Both the position numbers and the translations under genes were made by a program. Under the pieces are notes generated by a model, which saw nothing but the letters and a program-made list of their open reading frames with translations, was not told the DNA's origin and did no database searches. A DNA stretch of 50,912 nt from positions 1 to 50,912 of the forward strand of contig JAGCPK010000065.1 of NCBI GenBank assembly GCA_017965725.1, in the 5' to 3' direction. Position 1 is the stretch's first letter; each line of letters begins with the position of its first letter. Shown here in pieces: positions 50,218 through 50,912 of this stretch. The stretch is from Prevotella sp. Lineage in GTDB: Bacteria; Bacteroidota; Bacteroidia; Bacteroidales; Bacteroidaceae.

Positions 50218-50912
50218 ATGAGTATATTAAGTGTTTTCGTAATAATTCCCGCCCTGATGCTGTTGGGATTGTGGCTTGCCAAGAATCTCAATCAGGTGCG
50301 TGGTGTGATGGTGACAGGTGCTTCGTGTCTGCTGGCCCTCTCTATCTGGTTGACCATCTATTTTGTTCAGGAGCGTGCGGCAGGTAATACGGCTGAGATG
50401 TTGCTCACCTATAGTGTGCCCTGGTTCAAGCCCCTGAATATCGCTTATAGCGTCGGTGTCGATGGTATCTCCGTCGTGATGCTGCTCCTGTCGAGCATCA
50501 TCGTGTTCACCGGTACCTTTGCCTCCTGGCAGTTGAAACCCCTCACCAAGGAGTATTTCCTTTGGTTCACCCTGCTCTCTACGGGTGTGTTCGGCTTCTT
50601 CATCTCTACCGACCTCTTCACGATGTTCATGTTCTACGAGGTGGCCCTGATTCCGATGTATCTTTTGATTGGTGTCTGGGGCTCTGGTCATAAGGAGTAC
50701 TCCGCCATGAAACTGACCCTGATGCTGATGGGAGGCTCGGCCCTCTTGATCCTCGGTCTGCTGGGTATCTATTTCTACAACGGCATCTACAGTGGTTCCT
50801 ACACCTTCGAACTGACGACGATTGCAGCCAACCACTGTATTCCCGGTGATATCCAGAACGTGTTCTTCCCCTTCATTTTCATCGGATTCGGTGTGCTGGG
50901 AGCCCTGTTCCC
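50218..50912 (+). CDS. nuoM: NADH-quinone oxidoreductase subunit M, 5' part
   Basis: The second antiporter-like subunit of complex I; the window ends inside it after about 231 codons. The visible part starts MSILSVFVIIPALMLLG and contains IAYSVGVDGISVVMLLLSSI and DLFTMFMFYEVALIPMYLLI with GVWGSGHKEYSAMKL, the family's key Glu region and the following Lys-rich turn. The start is ATG 50218, 4 bases after the nuoL stop. nuoN is expected next but lies outside the window. Confidence 0.96.
   Translation, partial: MSILSVFVIIPALMLLGLWLAKNLNQVRGVMVTGASCLLALSIWLTIYFVQERAAGNTAEMLLTYSVPWFKPLNIAYSVGVDGISVVMLLLSSIIVFTGTFASWQLKPLTKEYFLWFTLLSTGVFGFFISTDLFTMFMFYEVALIPMYLLIGVWGSGHKEYSAMKLTLMLMGGSALLILGLLGIYFYNGIYSGSYTFELTTIAANHCIPGDIQNVFFPFIFIGFGVLGALF

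Overview
The window reads as a chromosomal segment of a Bacteroidales bacterium, most likely a Prevotella/Segatella relative. The evidence: promoters of the Bacteroidetes type (TAnnTTTG box, sometimes with a TTTG or TTG about 20 bp upstream), few Shine-Dalgarno-like sequences, many lipoproteins and secreted proteins of unknown function, a propeller/Y_Y_Y/AraC sensor-regulator, a Bacteroides-type mannan pathway and a Bacteroidetes-type complex I operon with fused nuoCD and no nuoEFG at its usual place. The genus is an inference. No rRNA, tRNA, insertion sequence, integrase or CRISPR array was seen.

Layout. 1-330: 3' end of GAPDH and its terminator. 443-1978: membrane-anchored TPR protein with an AraC-type DNA-binding end. 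2079-5587: a unit of envelope proteins (a 45-residue ORF, three lipoproteins, one secreted protein) between a promoter and a terminator. 5672-6425: an outer-membrane beta-barrel gene with an FNR-like palindrome upstream. 6436-13359: membrane-anchored AAA+ ATPase, three related secreted YARHG proteins (two with a beta-helix) and a lipoprotein, closely spaced. 13390-18784: lipoproteins, pgk, radA and a substrate-binding lipoprotein. 18787-20961: TPR protein. 20921-28835 (minus): kdsA-kdsD (Kdo synthesis) followed by a sensor-regulator that has lost its kinase domain and both phosphorylation residues, a secreted phospholipase-D-like protein and an acyltransferase, mostly with touching or overlapping ends. 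28889-31237: large MscS-type channel.

31383-31667 is a non-coding array of seven 42-44 bp units, each holding two different small inverted repeats, so fourteen dyads alternate about every 21 bp. 31743-40796: beta-mannan locus with two unknown secreted proteins, GH5 mannanase, CE7 acetyl esterase, GH26 mannanase, GH130 mannosylglucose phosphorylase, GPH-type symporter and cellobiose/mannobiose 2-epimerase. Together these would deacetylate and cut mannan, import mannobiose, epimerise it to mannosyl-glucose and phosphorolyse that to mannose 1-phosphate and glucose. No SusC/SusD pair is present. 40759-42762 (minus): AsmA-like protein. 43076-50912: nuoA-B-CD-H-I-J-K-L-M, the last cut by the window edge.

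The features I would look at first are the alternating dyad array, the phosphorylation-dead regulator tied to Kdo and envelope genes, and the AAA+/YARHG/beta-helix cluster. Start codons were moved from the longest possible ORF where a promoter box, an ATGA overlap or a clear signal peptide argued for an internal ATG; each case is stated.
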